The position numbers and the translations under genes are program-made. From the NCBI GenBank assembly GCA_012719495.1, contig JAAYAG010000113.1:23188-87187 (forward strand): a stretch of DNA of 64,000 nucleotides, written 5' to 3'. This DNA comes from Bacteroidales bacterium (GTDB lineage Bacteria > Bacteroidota > Bacteroidia > Bacteroidales > Prolixibacteraceae). Shown here piece after piece: positions 26,525-35,842 of the stretch (position 1 is its first letter; each line of letters begins with the position of its first letter). The notes under the pieces were generated by a model. That model saw only the letters and a program-made list of their open reading frames with translations. It had not been told where the DNA came from and did not search any database.

Positions 26525-27613
26525 ATGAGGAAATTTTATCAATATATTTTATTGTTTTTGGTTTTAACTCTTGCGTCTTGTGAAGAATTATACACGCCCG
26601 AGATAGAAGAGAGCCCAAGTGCCTTGGTCGTTGAAGGTTTTCTTACCGATAGGAACGAACATATTACTGTTCGGCTTACCCGTTCGGCTTCGTTTAACGA
26701 TAACTCATTCTATTACAATGAAAGGGGCGCAATCGTTACTATCGAATCCCTTTCCGGTCAGGTATACTCTACCTCCGAAGTTTCAAAAGGGAATTATCAA
26801 ACCAACGAACCGGTGAAGACAGAAGCTGGCCAGGGTTATTACGTTCGCATCATTACCCGCGACGGAACTGAGTACCGGTCGGAGGTTGAAGAGATGCCTG
26901 TGCCGACACAGATACAGGATGTGTACGTGGTTGACTCAACATTTCGTGACGTGAACTATAACTATTGGGGCGAGCCTGTTGTTTCCGACTACAGAGGGAT
27001 TACATTTTCTATCAGGCCTCAGCAAACGGGCGTTGAAAACACGGGATTCCTCTATCGTTGGAATGGACTAGTGAACTACCTTGTCTATTCTGAACTGCAA
27101 CTTTCTGGCTTTAATTATTATTGCTGGGATAAAATATGGTCGACAACAACGTATGTGTACGACTATTTTAAAGATGAATACATTACAGAACTTCCCGTTG
27201 GCGATTTGCATTCACTTTCGTTCTATTATCTTGGTCCGTTACCCATCGATTCTACCCGGTTTATGGGTGAAATACAGAGAATTAATACTACGAGCCTTTA
27301 TTATCAGCTTGAACAGTATTCAATATCGAAAAAAGGGGCAAAATATTGGCGCAGTATTAAGAAACAAAGTGAATCGTCGGGAACACTTTTCGATCCGGTA
27401 GAAGAGCAAATCGTTGGTAATATCACTTGTCTTAGCGATTCGTGCAAAATTGCCTTTGGTTATTTTAGCGTTGTTTCAGCATCTGAAAAGGTTATAGCCG
27501 TCGATTTCGATGGAGAAAAATGCGAAGAGGTTCGTGTGGTAGACAGTATGCCAAACCCCGATCACGACGAAGATTGCAGTTTAAATGTAATGCCTGATTT
27601 TTGGTTTAATTAA
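26525..27613 (+). CDS. DUF4249 lipoprotein
   Basis: A 362-residue secreted lipoprotein. The signal ends in LTLASC-EE (lipobox Cys about residue 19). CEELYTPEIEESPSALVVEG is the DUF4249 start, followed by beta-rich blocks (FLTDRNEHITVRLTRSASF, GAIVTIESLSGQVY). It ends in DHDEDCSLNVMPDFWFN. DUF4249 proteins accompany TonB receptors such as the one upstream and are predicted surface partners, by analogy with SusD, but without a proven ligand. Confidence 0.85.
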   Translation: MRKFYQYILLFLVLTLASCEELYTPEIEESPSALVVEGFLTDRNEHITVRLTRSASFNDNSFYYNERGAIVTIESLSGQVYSTSEVSKGNYQTNEPVKTEAGQGYYVRIITRDGTEYRSEVEEMPVPTQIQDVYVVDSTFRDVNYNYWGEPVVSDYRGITFSIRPQQTGVENTGFLYRWNGLVNYLVYSELQLSGFNYYCWDKIWSTTTYVYDYFKDEYITELPVGDLHSLSFYYLGPLPIDSTRFMGEIQRINTTSLYYQLEQYSISKKGAKYWRSIKKQSESSGTLFDPVEEQIVGNITCLSDSCKIAFGYFSVVSASEKVIAVDFDGEKCEEVRVVDSMPNPDHDEDCSLNVMPDFWFN

Positions 27614-27623
27614 TAGATTTATA

Positions 27624-29282
27624 ATGAATTCTAAAATTGTTTGTGCGTTAGTATTATTGTTAATTTCTGGCTTCGTTAAGAATGCTAATGCCGAATTATC
27701 TCCTGAAGTAACCTTGTTTCAGTTACAGTTTAATAAAAACATTTTTGTATCGGGTGAGAAAATATGGTTCAAAAACTCAATTGTTGCAGGTCACGAAACT
27801 GAACATCAGACCATATTGTATGCCGACTTGTGCAGTGAGGGGCAAATCATCAATTCGTGTATTGTTCAGCGCAATAACAATCATTGGCAATCTGATTTGC
27901 TGATCCCCGATTCTCTTTCGACCGGGGTATATCTATTTAGGGCATACACCGGGAATTATAACGGAAAACCCGAGATGGTTTCCAGACTGGTGACTGTAAT
28001 CAATCGATTTGGAAATAACACGACTAACGAATCGAGAAAACTCGAGCCAGGCTACATGTCTTTCGATAATATCAATGTTTTACCTGCCGATCTTGGTTCC
28101 GAAATTAAGTTGACCACCACGAAAAATCGTGTAGCTCCAAATTCTTCTGTAGTTTTTACTCTTAATGCCAATCCCGATAAATATATTTCCGGGGTTTCTC
28201 TATCGGTTTATAAAGTACCTGAAGAAAATATCTTATCCAACGCCGAAGTGCAACCTGAGAAAAAAGTAATATCCTCAGTTGCCGATCAAGTAAAAATATA
28301 CAATACCCTTACACTTAGTGGAATTGTCACTAATTCTCAAACCAATGAACCCGTGGTTGGCGAGGTTGTACTCTTTTCGGTACCCGATACTGTACCTCAA
28401 ATCAATTATGCGGTCACCGACAGCAAAGGTGAGTTCATTTTTAATGTTGACGGATATTATGGACGACAAGATGTGATAATTCAAACGCTTTCGAAAGACT
28501 CAGTATATCAAATCAAAGTCTATCCGAACCTGCTTACCCCGCCCTTGAAAATTCCGTTTTATGTTCCATCAGAGGTCGAACAGTCGGAGTTTGTGAAACT
28601 GGCTGTTAACCGCCAGTTGCTTGCTAAAGCTTATACTGCCGAAAGCAGTGAAGTAGTCATAAAACCACAATTTAAATACCCTTTCTATGGGCAAACAGAT
28701 ATCGTTACAATTCCATCAATGTATGTAGATTTGGTTGATTTTGAGGAGATTTCAAAAGAAATACTGCCGTTGTGCCGTATTCGTAAAGAGAAAAATTCGG
28801 CTTCGCTACGTTTATACGATCCCGATAAATTATCATTTCTCGAGTCGCCTTGGGTTATTGTCGATGGGGTGCCAGTTTTCGATGTAAAACTTCTTTTCCC
28901 ATTAAATTCTCCGGCAATAGAAAAGATTGTGACACAAAAACAGATTCGTTGCTATGGCGCGCTATATATCGAGGGTGCACTTTCTGTGTTTACAACGAAA
29001 GGAGGCTATACTGATATGCCGTTGCCAGCCAATGCTGTACGTCTTTTTTTCGATACATTCAGGTATCCTCAGGAATTCAAAAAATATAAAGTTGAACCTA
29101 ATTCTGCATTACCCGATTTTCGCGATGTATTGGTTTGGGAACCAATGCTCGATTGTCAGTCGGCGACCTGTTCGCACACCGTAAGTACCTCTTACGAAAA
29201 AGGAAACTACATTGCTGTAGCCGAAGCGATTGGTCGTGATGGGGAAGTGCAAAGAACAGTATTGAAATTCATAGTTAAATAG
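27624..29282 (+). CDS. Secreted MG2/macroglobulin-like protein of the TonB-receptor locus
   Basis: A 552-residue protein with signal peptide (VCALVLLLISGFVKNANA). The segment FNKNIFVSGEKIWFKN plus SLSTGVYLFRAYTG resembles the MG2 domain of alpha-2-macroglobulins and the Bacteroidota proteins in which MG2-like domains precede receptor segments. A carboxypeptidase-regulatory-like domain follows (TLSGIVTNSQTNEPVVGEVV, about 230-300). Near the end, WVIVDGVPVFDVKLLFPL and IEKIVTQKQIRCYGALYIEG resemble the plug-domain segment of TonB receptors without a barrel. It lies 10 bases after the DUF4249 gene in the same operon. Function unknown. Confidence 0.6.
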   Translation: MNSKIVCALVLLLISGFVKNANAELSPEVTLFQLQFNKNIFVSGEKIWFKNSIVAGHETEHQTILYADLCSEGQIINSCIVQRNNNHWQSDLLIPDSLSTGVYLFRAYTGNYNGKPEMVSRLVTVINRFGNNTTNESRKLEPGYMSFDNINVLPADLGSEIKLTTTKNRVAPNSSVVFTLNANPDKYISGVSLSVYKVPEENILSNAEVQPEKKVISSVADQVKIYNTLTLSGIVTNSQTNEPVVGEVVLFSVPDTVPQINYAVTDSKGEFIFNVDGYYGRQDVIIQTLSKDSVYQIKVYPNLLTPPLKIPFYVPSEVEQSEFVKLAVNRQLLAKAYTAESSEVVIKPQFKYPFYGQTDIVTIPSMYVDLVDFEEISKEILPLCRIRKEKNSASLRLYDPDKLSFLESPWVIVDGVPVFDVKLLFPLNSPAIEKIVTQKQIRCYGALYIEGALSVFTTKGGYTDMPLPANAVRLFFDTFRYPQEFKKYKVEPNSALPDFRDVLVWEPMLDCQSATCSHTVSTSYEKGNYIAVAEAIGRDGEVQRTVLKFIVK

Positions 29283-29377
29283 TTAGCTACTTATTGAAGG
29301 GTACTTTTTGTTATTAAATTTATACTTCGGCCAGGTTGTTGTGGTGAGGTTTTTATTAGAAGAAAGTAAATAAAGAT

Positions 29378-30139
29378 ATGAAAACTAGAGATATAGCGAT
29401 AATAAAGAAAGGATTTTTGTTGGTCAGTTTCCGCTTAAGCAGACTTAACAATTTCATGTTGGCCATCTTTTTTATTCTCATCGTTGGGAATGCCTTTGGA
29501 GCTGGTTCAAGGCCTCAGGATAAGGTTCGCCTTACCGGCAGTGCTTATGTCTTTCCTTTAGGGTTAGAAGGAACACCTTATTTAAACCAGGATTGGTCGT
29601 TTGCCGACATTGTGCTGGAAAACGGGATGGTTGCTGTTGGCGAGAAAGTGAAATTCAATATGGTAACCAACGATTTGATTTTTTACAACGAAGACCTGAA
29701 GCGGATTTTTATTCTCGATAAAGAAACCGTAAAAGAATTCAGGATAAAAAACGGGAAAGAAACCACCAATACTTTTGAAAAATATTTAGGGAGTGCCGTT
29801 GGATTTAAGTTGAAAACCAACGATTTTGTTGAATTTCTTGCAGGAGATCAATTGCGTTTCAATGTAAGGCATTCGGCAGATATTGTTGAAGCGAACGATG
29901 TGAATTCAAAAAATAAAGTATACCCAAAAAAATACTATTATGTAGAATTTGACGGCAAAGCAACACCGGTTAATCTTCGCCTGAGATCTATATATCGCCT
30001 TTTCCCCGGGCAGAAAAAAAACATTAAGCAGTTGGTGCACCAGAATAAGTTGAAAAGATCTGGTGAAAAAAATGTAAAAAAGCTCATCGACCTGCTCAAT
30101 AATGAACCCGAAATTTTGAAATCACTTGTGATCGATTAA
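29378..30139 (+). CDS. Secreted hypothetical protein
   Basis: A 253-residue protein not recognised as a named family. A membrane or signal segment lies at about residues 26-45 (FMLAIFFILIVGNAFGAG), rather far from the N-terminus, so the true start may be an internal Met (Met27 of NNFMLAIFF). The rest is beta-rich with GSAYVFPLGLEGTPYLNQDW and ends in a basic segment (RLFPGQKKNIKQLVHQNKLK). It follows the TonB-receptor operon by 95 bases on the same strand. Proteins of this layout in Bacteroidota are periplasmic or surface proteins of unknown role. Confidence 0.55.
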   Translation: MKTRDIAIIKKGFLLVSFRLSRLNNFMLAIFFILIVGNAFGAGSRPQDKVRLTGSAYVFPLGLEGTPYLNQDWSFADIVLENGMVAVGEKVKFNMVTNDLIFYNEDLKRIFILDKETVKEFRIKNGKETTNTFEKYLGSAVGFKLKTNDFVEFLAGDQLRFNVRHSADIVEANDVNSKNKVYPKKYYYVEFDGKATPVNLRLRSIYRLFPGQKKNIKQLVHQNKLKRSGEKNVKKLIDLLNNEPEILKSLVID

Positions 30140-30377
30140 TCTTATTTAGTGCTGTTTTCCTGAAGGTTTGGGTGGTTTATTTTTATCGATCCAAACTGAA
30201 ATTATCTGAATTCATTCCAAATTTCAAAAATTTTTTCAGGCAAAGGGAAAATTTGACCCATCAGGTTTATTGTTTTGAAGCCTTTATGGGCAAAGAAAGC
30301 ATGACGAAAAATACGTTAAAATCCTTTTAAAATCTTCTAAAACCCGCTATGGGTGTGGTATAGCCGATTTTTTTATG

Positions 30378-30644
30378 TTTGTTTTCTCATCTGTTCATGT
30401 TTATATTTGTTGGCCTTCATTTTTGGCAAAACCAAATCATTTCATCTGGGAACAAATTGCGCATTGTTTTTTAGCGATGAGTAAGTGTAGCGGAATAATC
30501 AAAAGCAAGACCGCAGGAAATGAATAAACTTGGTTGTAGTCAAATGAGGCGTATTATGTTGCAGGGTTCACTTGAGGGACGAAAATAAACCGACAACCTT
30601 CGAATCTAACAGCTAGTAAATAATCTAAAATGAAATGAATACGA
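30378..30644 (+). promoter_or_regulatory. Promoter and about 230-base leader of the etf operon
   Basis: TTTG at 30378-30381 and TATATTTG at 30402-30409, exactly 20 bases apart, form an excellent Bacteroidota promoter. The start codon of etfB is 235 bases further on, an unusually long leader. No known riboswitch or strong hairpin was recognised in it. Its last part, TCTAAAATGAAATGAATA (30624-30641), recurs exactly at the etfA start (31556-31573). The stretch 30140-30377 upstream shows nothing supported. Confidence 0.6.
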
Positions 30645-31520
30645 ATGAAAGCATTTAAAATCATTGTTTTGGCAAAACAGGTTCCCGACACTAGAAATGT
30701 AGGGAAAGATGCGATGAAAGCCGATGGGACCGTAAACAGGGCTGCCCTCCCGGCAATTTTTAACCCGGAAGACCTTAACGCGTTAGAACAAGCTCTTCGC
30801 ATTAAAGACCAGTTCCCGGGAACAACTATTACCATTTTAACCATGGGGCCAGGCAGGGCTGCCGATATTATTCGCGAAGGTATGTTCCGTGGTGCCGACG
30901 ATGGTGTGTTGCTTACCGACCGCGCTTTTGCTGGTTCCGATACCCTGGCAACTTCCTATGCCATATCGCGTGCAATTGCTAAAATTAAGGAATACGATTT
31001 GATTATTTGCGGCAGGCAAGCCATCGATGGCGATACTGCTCAAGTGGGCCCACAGGTTGCCGAAAAACTCAATATGCCGCAGGTTACTTATGTCGAAGAA
31101 ATAATTCAAGCCGATAACAAAAGCATACAAATGAAACGTCGCCTCGATAACGGGGTAGAGATTGTTAAGGCACCAATACCGGTACTGCTGACGGTTACCA
31201 GTTCGGCATCTGCTTGCCGGGCACGAAATGCTAAATTTCTCATGAAATACAAGCATGCAAAAACTATCAGCGAACGTCAGAGTGAAAACGAAGACTATAT
31301 GAGCCTGTACCACGATCGTCCTTACCTGAATATTCCAGAATGGTCAGTGAACGATGTCGAAGTTGATCCTCAGCAGTTGGGCCTTTCCGGTTCTCCTACA
31401 AAAGTTAAAAAAATCGACAATGTGGTACTTCAGGCGAAAGAAGCTAAAAAGATCGATGCCAGCGATGCCGAAATCAATTTGTTGATGAAAGAGCTAATCG
31501 ATAGTCATACAATTGGTTAA
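30645..31520 (+). CDS. etfB: Electron transfer flavoprotein subunit beta
   Basis: A 291-residue EtfB/FixA protein: VLAKQVPDTRNVGKDAM at the start, TILTMGPGRAADIIREGMFR, DRAFAGSDTLATSYAIS and LIICGRQAIDGDTAQVGPQV. The SDTLATSYA and GRQAIDGDTAQVGP blocks are those of the ETF group that includes anaerobic, electron-bifurcating enzymes. The protein carries AMP or a second FAD and, with EtfA, passes electrons from acyl-CoA dehydrogenase. It is followed by etfA and an acyl-CoA dehydrogenase gene, giving a complete functional set. Confidence 0.93.
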   Translation: MKAFKIIVLAKQVPDTRNVGKDAMKADGTVNRAALPAIFNPEDLNALEQALRIKDQFPGTTITILTMGPGRAADIIREGMFRGADDGVLLTDRAFAGSDTLATSYAISRAIAKIKEYDLIICGRQAIDGDTAQVGPQVAEKLNMPQVTYVEEIIQADNKSIQMKRRLDNGVEIVKAPIPVLLTVTSSASACRARNAKFLMKYKHAKTISERQSENEDYMSLYHDRPYLNIPEWSVNDVEVDPQQLGLSGSPTKVKKIDNVVLQAKEAKKIDASDAEINLLMKELIDSHTIG

Positions 31521-31566
31521 TACGTGTTATGTTTACGCTTGTTTAAAATCTAAAGTCTAAAATGAA

Positions 31567-32586
31567 ATGAATAACATATTTGTTTATTGCGAAATAGAGG
31601 ATGGAATAATTGCCGATGTGAGCCTTGAATTGCTTACTAAAGGGCGCTCGCTTGCCGACCAGCTTGCTTGTAAGCTCGAAGCCGTTGTTATCGGGTCAAA
31701 ACTCGATGAAATCGGGAAACAAGTATTCCCTTATGGTGTTGATGTATTGCATGTTGCTGATGACCCAAGACTAGCTCCGTATACAACACTCCCTCATACA
31801 TCAATTATTGTAAATCTTTTTAAAGCCGAAAAACCTCAAATCGCTTTAATGGGGGCATCTCCTGTAGGCCGCGACCTTGGTCCACGCGTTTCTTCTGCAT
31901 TGTATAGCGGTTTGACAGCCGATTGTACCAGCCTCGAAATTGGTGGGCACGAAGACAAAAAGGAAAATAAAGTGTACGAAAACCTGTTGTATCAAATTCG
32001 TCCCGCTTTTGGAGGTAATATAATTGCAACCATCATTAACCCCGAATGTCGCCCGCAAATGGCAACTGTTCGCGAAGGGGTTATGAAAAAAGAAATACGC
32101 TCGGCAAATTATAAAGGCGAAATCAAAAAAATTGACGTTGCGTCAATGGTTTCTCCTGCAGATTTTGCTATTGAGATTATCGAAAGGCACATTGAAAAAC
32201 GAAAAGTAAATCTTGGCGCCGCTTCTGTTATTGTTGCCGGCGGATATGGAATGGGTAGCAAAGAAAACTTTGGTTTGTTATACCAGCTGGCCGAGGTTCT
32301 TGGAGGTGAAGTTGGTGCTTCGCGTGCTGCTGTCGATGCCGGATTTACCGAACACGAACGCCAAATTGGACAAACAGGGGTAACTGTTCGCCCGAAACTT
32401 TACATTGCTTGTGGGATTTCCGGTCAAATACAGCACCGTGCAGGTATGGAAGGTTCGGCTCAAATCATCGCGATAAATAACGACCCCGGGGCACCAATCA
32501 ATTCAATTGCCGACTACGTTATCAATGGCGATGTCACCGATGTGATTCCTAAAATGATAAAATACTATAAAGCAAACAGCAAGTAG
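31567..32586 (+). CDS. etfA: Electron transfer flavoprotein subunit alpha
   Basis: A 339-residue EtfA/FixB protein. The N-terminal domain pairs with EtfB (LTKGRSLADQLACKLEAVVI). The C-terminal FAD domain has GGYGMGSKENFGLLYQLAEV, VGASRAAVDAGF, RQIGQTGVTVRPKLYIACGI, SGQIQHRAGMEGS and AINNDPGAPI, all standard FAD contacts. It starts 46 bases after etfB; a tiny ATG-AAA-TGA overlaps the start (31562-31570). It forms a heterodimer with EtfB. Confidence 0.95.
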   Translation: MNNIFVYCEIEDGIIADVSLELLTKGRSLADQLACKLEAVVIGSKLDEIGKQVFPYGVDVLHVADDPRLAPYTTLPHTSIIVNLFKAEKPQIALMGASPVGRDLGPRVSSALYSGLTADCTSLEIGGHEDKKENKVYENLLYQIRPAFGGNIIATIINPECRPQMATVREGVMKKEIRSANYKGEIKKIDVASMVSPADFAIEIIERHIEKRKVNLGAASVIVAGGYGMGSKENFGLLYQLAEVLGGEVGASRAAVDAGFTEHERQIGQTGVTVRPKLYIACGISGQIQHRAGMEGSAQIIAINNDPGAPINSIADYVINGDVTDVIPKMIKYYKANSK

Positions 32587-32725
32587 GCCTAATCCGGCTT
32601 TTTACAAAGTCGAAGTCCTGAAAATGCATATAAAAATGGTTAAACCTGAGTCACACTAATCTACGTCACTTCTCTTAAGATTACCGGAGTAGGGCAGTCA
32701 TGTGGGGCTTTAATAAATAAGTTTT

Positions 32726-34438
32726 ATGGCAAATTTTTATACCGATAATAATATACTGAAATTCCATCTCGAACATCCGTTGATGGAAAAAATAGTGGCG
32801 CTGAGAGAAAAGAATTTTTCCCACAGCAGCAAATTTGATTATGCTCCTTTCGATTATGAAGATGCAATGGACAGCTACGATAAGGTGCTCGAAGCTATTG
32901 GCGAAATTTGTGGCGATATTATTGGGCCCAATGCCGAAAGTATCGATACCGAAGGACCAAAAGTTGTTGATGGCCATGTTGTTTATGCCCGGGGAACACA
33001 AGAAAACCTCGACGCGCTTAGCAAGGCTGGTTTGCTGGGTATTACCTTGCCTCGCGAATACGGAGGCTTGAATTTTCCGATTATTCCCTATATAATGGCT
33101 GCCGATATGGTTTCGCGTGCCGATGCGGGTTTCGTAAATATTTGGGGATTGCAAGACTGTGCCGAAACTATTCACGAGTTTGCCGACGAAGATCAGAAGA
33201 ACCGTTATTTACCCCGAGTTTGCCAAGGAGAAACCATGGCGATGGATCTTACCGAACCCGATGCTGGTTCCGATTTACAGGCTGTTGAATTAAAGGCTGC
33301 TTTCGATGAAAAAAGCGGAAAATGGATACTCAACGGAGTAAAACGTTTCATTACCAATGGTGATGGCGACATCTCGTTGGTGCTTGCCCGCTCTGAAGAA
33401 GGAACTCACGATGGGCGAGGTTTGTCGATGTTTATTTACGATAAACGCGACGGGGGAGTTACCGTACGTCGTATCGAGCATAAAATGGGGATCATTGGTT
33501 CACCTACATGCGAATTGGTATTCAAAAATGCTCCAGCCGAATTGGTTGGACAGCGCCGCATGGGTCTCATTAAATATGTAATGGCTCTTATGAATGGTGC
33601 TCGTCTGGGTATTGCTGCTCAGTCGGTTGGCGTTTCTGAAGCTGCCTATCGTGAGGCGCTGGCCTATGCCAACGAACGCGAACAGTTCGGAAAACCAATT
33701 ATTCAGTTTCCTGCAATCTACGAAATGATTTCGGTGATGAAGGCAAAGCTTGATGCTTCTCGTTCATTGTTATATGAAACAGGACGTTTTGTAGACATGT
33801 ATAAGTCTTATTATCATATATCGAACGAACGTCCACTTGACAAAGACGAACGCGAAGAGATGAAGCTGTACCAGAAGTTAGCCGATATTTATACTCCGCT
33901 CGCTAAAGGAATGACTTCCGAGTTCTGTAACCAGAATGCTTATGATGCAATACAGGTTCACGGTGGTTCAGGGTTCATGAAGGATTATCCGGTTGAAAGG
34001 ATTTATCGCGATGCCCGTATTACAACAATCTACGAAGGAACCACGCAGTTACAGGTGGTTGCTGCCATAAGAGGGGTAACCACCGGAGGGTATTTAGCCC
34101 AAATCCGCGAATACGAAAAAACCCAGCTTAAACCAGAATTGGAACAATATCGGCGCATCCTTATCGGGTTGACCGAAGAGTTTGCCGAAGCTGTTGAACG
34201 TGTTGTTGCAACTAAAGATAACGAGTACATCGATTTTCATGCCCGCCGCTTGGTCGAAATGGCCGGAACAATCATTATGAGCTATCTGCTAATTCTCGAT
34301 GCAAACCGCGATATGGAGAACCTCCGTTCGGCAAAAGTGTTCAATAAAATTGCCCGACAAGTGGTCCATGGTCATGGTGAATTCATTCGTGGAACCTCGG
34401 TTAGCGATATGGCCACGTATAAATTCGAATTGGAATAG
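32726..34438 (+). CDS. Acyl-CoA dehydrogenase
   Basis: A 570-residue flavoenzyme. MAMDLTEPDAGSDLQ is the family FAD/substrate block, followed by VKRFITNGDGDISLVLA, then FGKPIIQFPAIYEM and VHGGSGFMKDYPVERIYRD with catalytic-region IYEGTTQLQVVA (Glu of YEGT). About 150 residues beyond the usual 380 form a C-terminal helical extension, as in the larger bacterial acyl-CoA dehydrogenases. Together with etfBA it suggests short- or medium-chain acyl-CoA oxidation or crotonyl-CoA reduction; the direction cannot be told from sequence. The 139-base gap before it shows no clear promoter. Confidence 0.9.
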   Translation: MANFYTDNNILKFHLEHPLMEKIVALREKNFSHSSKFDYAPFDYEDAMDSYDKVLEAIGEICGDIIGPNAESIDTEGPKVVDGHVVYARGTQENLDALSKAGLLGITLPREYGGLNFPIIPYIMAADMVSRADAGFVNIWGLQDCAETIHEFADEDQKNRYLPRVCQGETMAMDLTEPDAGSDLQAVELKAAFDEKSGKWILNGVKRFITNGDGDISLVLARSEEGTHDGRGLSMFIYDKRDGGVTVRRIEHKMGIIGSPTCELVFKNAPAELVGQRRMGLIKYVMALMNGARLGIAAQSVGVSEAAYREALAYANEREQFGKPIIQFPAIYEMISVMKAKLDASRSLLYETGRFVDMYKSYYHISNERPLDKDEREEMKLYQKLADIYTPLAKGMTSEFCNQNAYDAIQVHGGSGFMKDYPVERIYRDARITTIYEGTTQLQVVAAIRGVTTGGYLAQIREYEKTQLKPELEQYRRILIGLTEEFAEAVERVVATKDNEYIDFHARRLVEMAGTIIMSYLLILDANRDMENLRSAKVFNKIARQVVHGHGEFIRGTSVSDMATYKFELE

Positions 34439-34490
34439 AAATAGAAAGAATACCCCATTTATTGGGTACTGTTCTTTCCTATAATAAGAA

Positions 34491-34528
34491 ATGCAAAACC
34501 CCGCTATTAGCGGGGTTTTGCATTTTTA
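34491..34528. terminator. Strong terminator after acyl-CoA dehydrogenase
   Basis: A perfect 15-bp stem (34491-34505 with 34509-34523) with a 3-base loop is followed by TTTTT. A-run before the stem lets it also work on the minus strand. Confidence 0.92.
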
Positions 34529-34548
34529 TCAAGGCCGATTATTTTCAA

Positions 34549-34556
34549 TATATTTG
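34549..34556 (+). promoter_or_regulatory. -7 promoter box of the DUF1456 gene
   Basis: TATATTTG is a perfect TAnnTTTG box 42 bases before the ATG at 34599; the -33 region (TTTTA near 34523-34528) is weak and overlaps the terminator tail. Confidence 0.5.
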
Positions 34557-34598
34557 CAGAAAAACTGCTCGCAGGGAGTTTAATATTCGAAATCAATT

Positions 34599-35057
34599 AT
34601 GAACAACAACTACATTCTTCGTAGCCTTCGCTACACGTTTGATTATGGCGACGATAAGATGATGGATATATTTGGTATGGCTGGACTTTCAGTGAGCCGT
34701 CAAATGCTCTGCAGCTGGTTGAAGCACGACGATGATCCGGATTTTCTGCCTATTTACGATTTGCAGTTGGCTATTTTCCTCAATGGTTTCATCTTAAATA
34801 ATAGGGGACGAAAAGAAGGGGCTCTCCCTGTGCCCGAGAAAAAACTGAATAATAATATAGTCCTTCGGAAATTGAAGATTGCGCTCTCGCTTCGTGACGA
34901 TGACATGATTGATATTCTTCAACTTGCCGACTTCCGCCTGAGTAAACCCGAGTTGAGCGCTTTTTTCCGAAATCCTTCACAATCACAGTATCGTCCATGT
35001 AAAGATCAAGTTATGAGGGTTTTTTTGCAGGGACTTCGAAAGAAATTTAGGCCATAA
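34599..35057 (+). CDS. DUF1456 (YehS-like) protein
   Basis: A 152-residue protein made of two related halves: NYILRSLRYTFDYGDDKMMD with LSVSRQMLCSWLKHDDDP, and NIVLRKLKIALSLRDDDMID with LSKPELSAFFRNPSQ. This internal duplication is the mark of DUF1456, represented by E. coli YehS, whose role is unknown. It has its own promoter box and is flanked by terminators, so it is monocistronic. Confidence 0.88.
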   Translation: MNNNYILRSLRYTFDYGDDKMMDIFGMAGLSVSRQMLCSWLKHDDDPDFLPIYDLQLAIFLNGFILNNRGRKEGALPVPEKKLNNNIVLRKLKIALSLRDDDMIDILQLADFRLSKPELSAFFRNPSQSQYRPCKDQVMRVFLQGLRKKFRP

Positions 35058-35106
35058 TAGAGAAATAATAACGCTCTATTTGCCTGAGCTATATTGTAGC
35101 CGACAC

Positions 35107-35137
35107 AAAAAAACCCGCTGACTTTGCAGGCAGCGGG
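35107..35137 (-). terminator. Terminator of the thrS-infC-rpmI-rplT operon
   Basis: A stem CCCGCTG (35114-35120) / CAGCGGG (35131-35137) is followed on the minus strand by seven T residues (35113-35107), 33 bases past the rplT stop. It faces the end of the DUF1456 gene. Confidence 0.85.
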
Positions 35138-35170
35138 CTATATATATCACCTAAGATTATTTTTTGATTG

Positions 35171-35515
35171 TTATTTTACTTTATCAACAATCGCTTTAAA
35201 AGCTTCAGGATGATTCATTGCTAAATCAGCTAAAACTTTACGGTTAATATCAATATTCTTAACCTTCAGCAGGTTGATGAATGTTGAGTAATTGAGCCCT
35301 TCTGGACGAACAGCAGCATTGATACGCTGAATCCATAAAGCCCTGTAAAGACCTTTCTTTCTTTTGCGGTCGCGGTAAGCATATTGCATCCCTTTTTCCC
35401 AGGTGTTTTTTGCTACCGTCCACACATTTGCTCTCGAACCAAAGTTACCACGCGTGGCTTTTAATAATTTTTTTCTTCTCGCGCGAGAGGCTACATTGTT
35501 AACACTTCTTGGCAT
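35171..35515 (-). CDS. rplT: 50S ribosomal protein L20
   Basis: A 114-residue protein starting at ATG 35515 ([20 protein letters not shown]), the standard L20 start; the longer frame to 35545 is not used. [26 protein letters not shown] residues and [20 protein letters not shown] are family blocks. It binds 23S rRNA early in 50S assembly and in many bacteria represses its own operon. It is last in the infC-rpmI-rplT operon. Confidence 0.96.
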   Translation of the reverse strand: MPRSVNNVASRARRKKLLKATRGNFGSRANVWTVAKNTWEKGMQYAYRDRKRKKGLYRALWIQRINAAVRPEGLNYSTFINLLKVKNIDINRKVLADLAMNHPEAFKAIVDKVK

Positions 35516-35613
35516 AATCTTACATTTTCGAGTGGTTAGCGTCATGCTTCAGCATGCACTTTGGGCTAATACACTCCGGTTAATTACTAATTTTACTTTA
35601 AATCAAAAAAAAA

Positions 35614-35811
35614 CTATTTCATAGCGAGCATTTTCTTCACATTGGTAAGGTCGTCGGCTGACACCAAACCCACATGAGTAAGCATGCGTTTACGTTTTGT
35701 GCTTTTTTTAGTCAAAATATGACTTTTGAAAGCATGTTTTCTTTTGATTTTTCCTGTACCGGTGAGCGTAAAACGCTTCTTAGCACCGGCATTGGTTTTC
35801 ATTTTCGGCAT
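35614..35811 (-). CDS. rpmI: 50S ribosomal protein L35
   Basis: A 65-residue basic protein: [20 protein letters not shown] then [20 protein letters not shown], the normal L35 sequence and length. It lies 31 bases after infC and 98 before rplT, as in most bacteria. Confidence 0.97.
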   Translation of the reverse strand: MPKMKTNAGAKKRFTLTGTGKIKRKHAFKSHILTKKSTKRKRMLTHVGLVSADDLTNVKKMLAMK

Positions 35812-35842
35812 TATCCTACTTTTTTAATTAATGTACAACCTA

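Noticed and set aside
30140..30644. Riboswitch in the etf leader
   Set aside because: No known aptamer core or expression-platform hairpin could be recognised by eye; kept only as an unexplained long leader.
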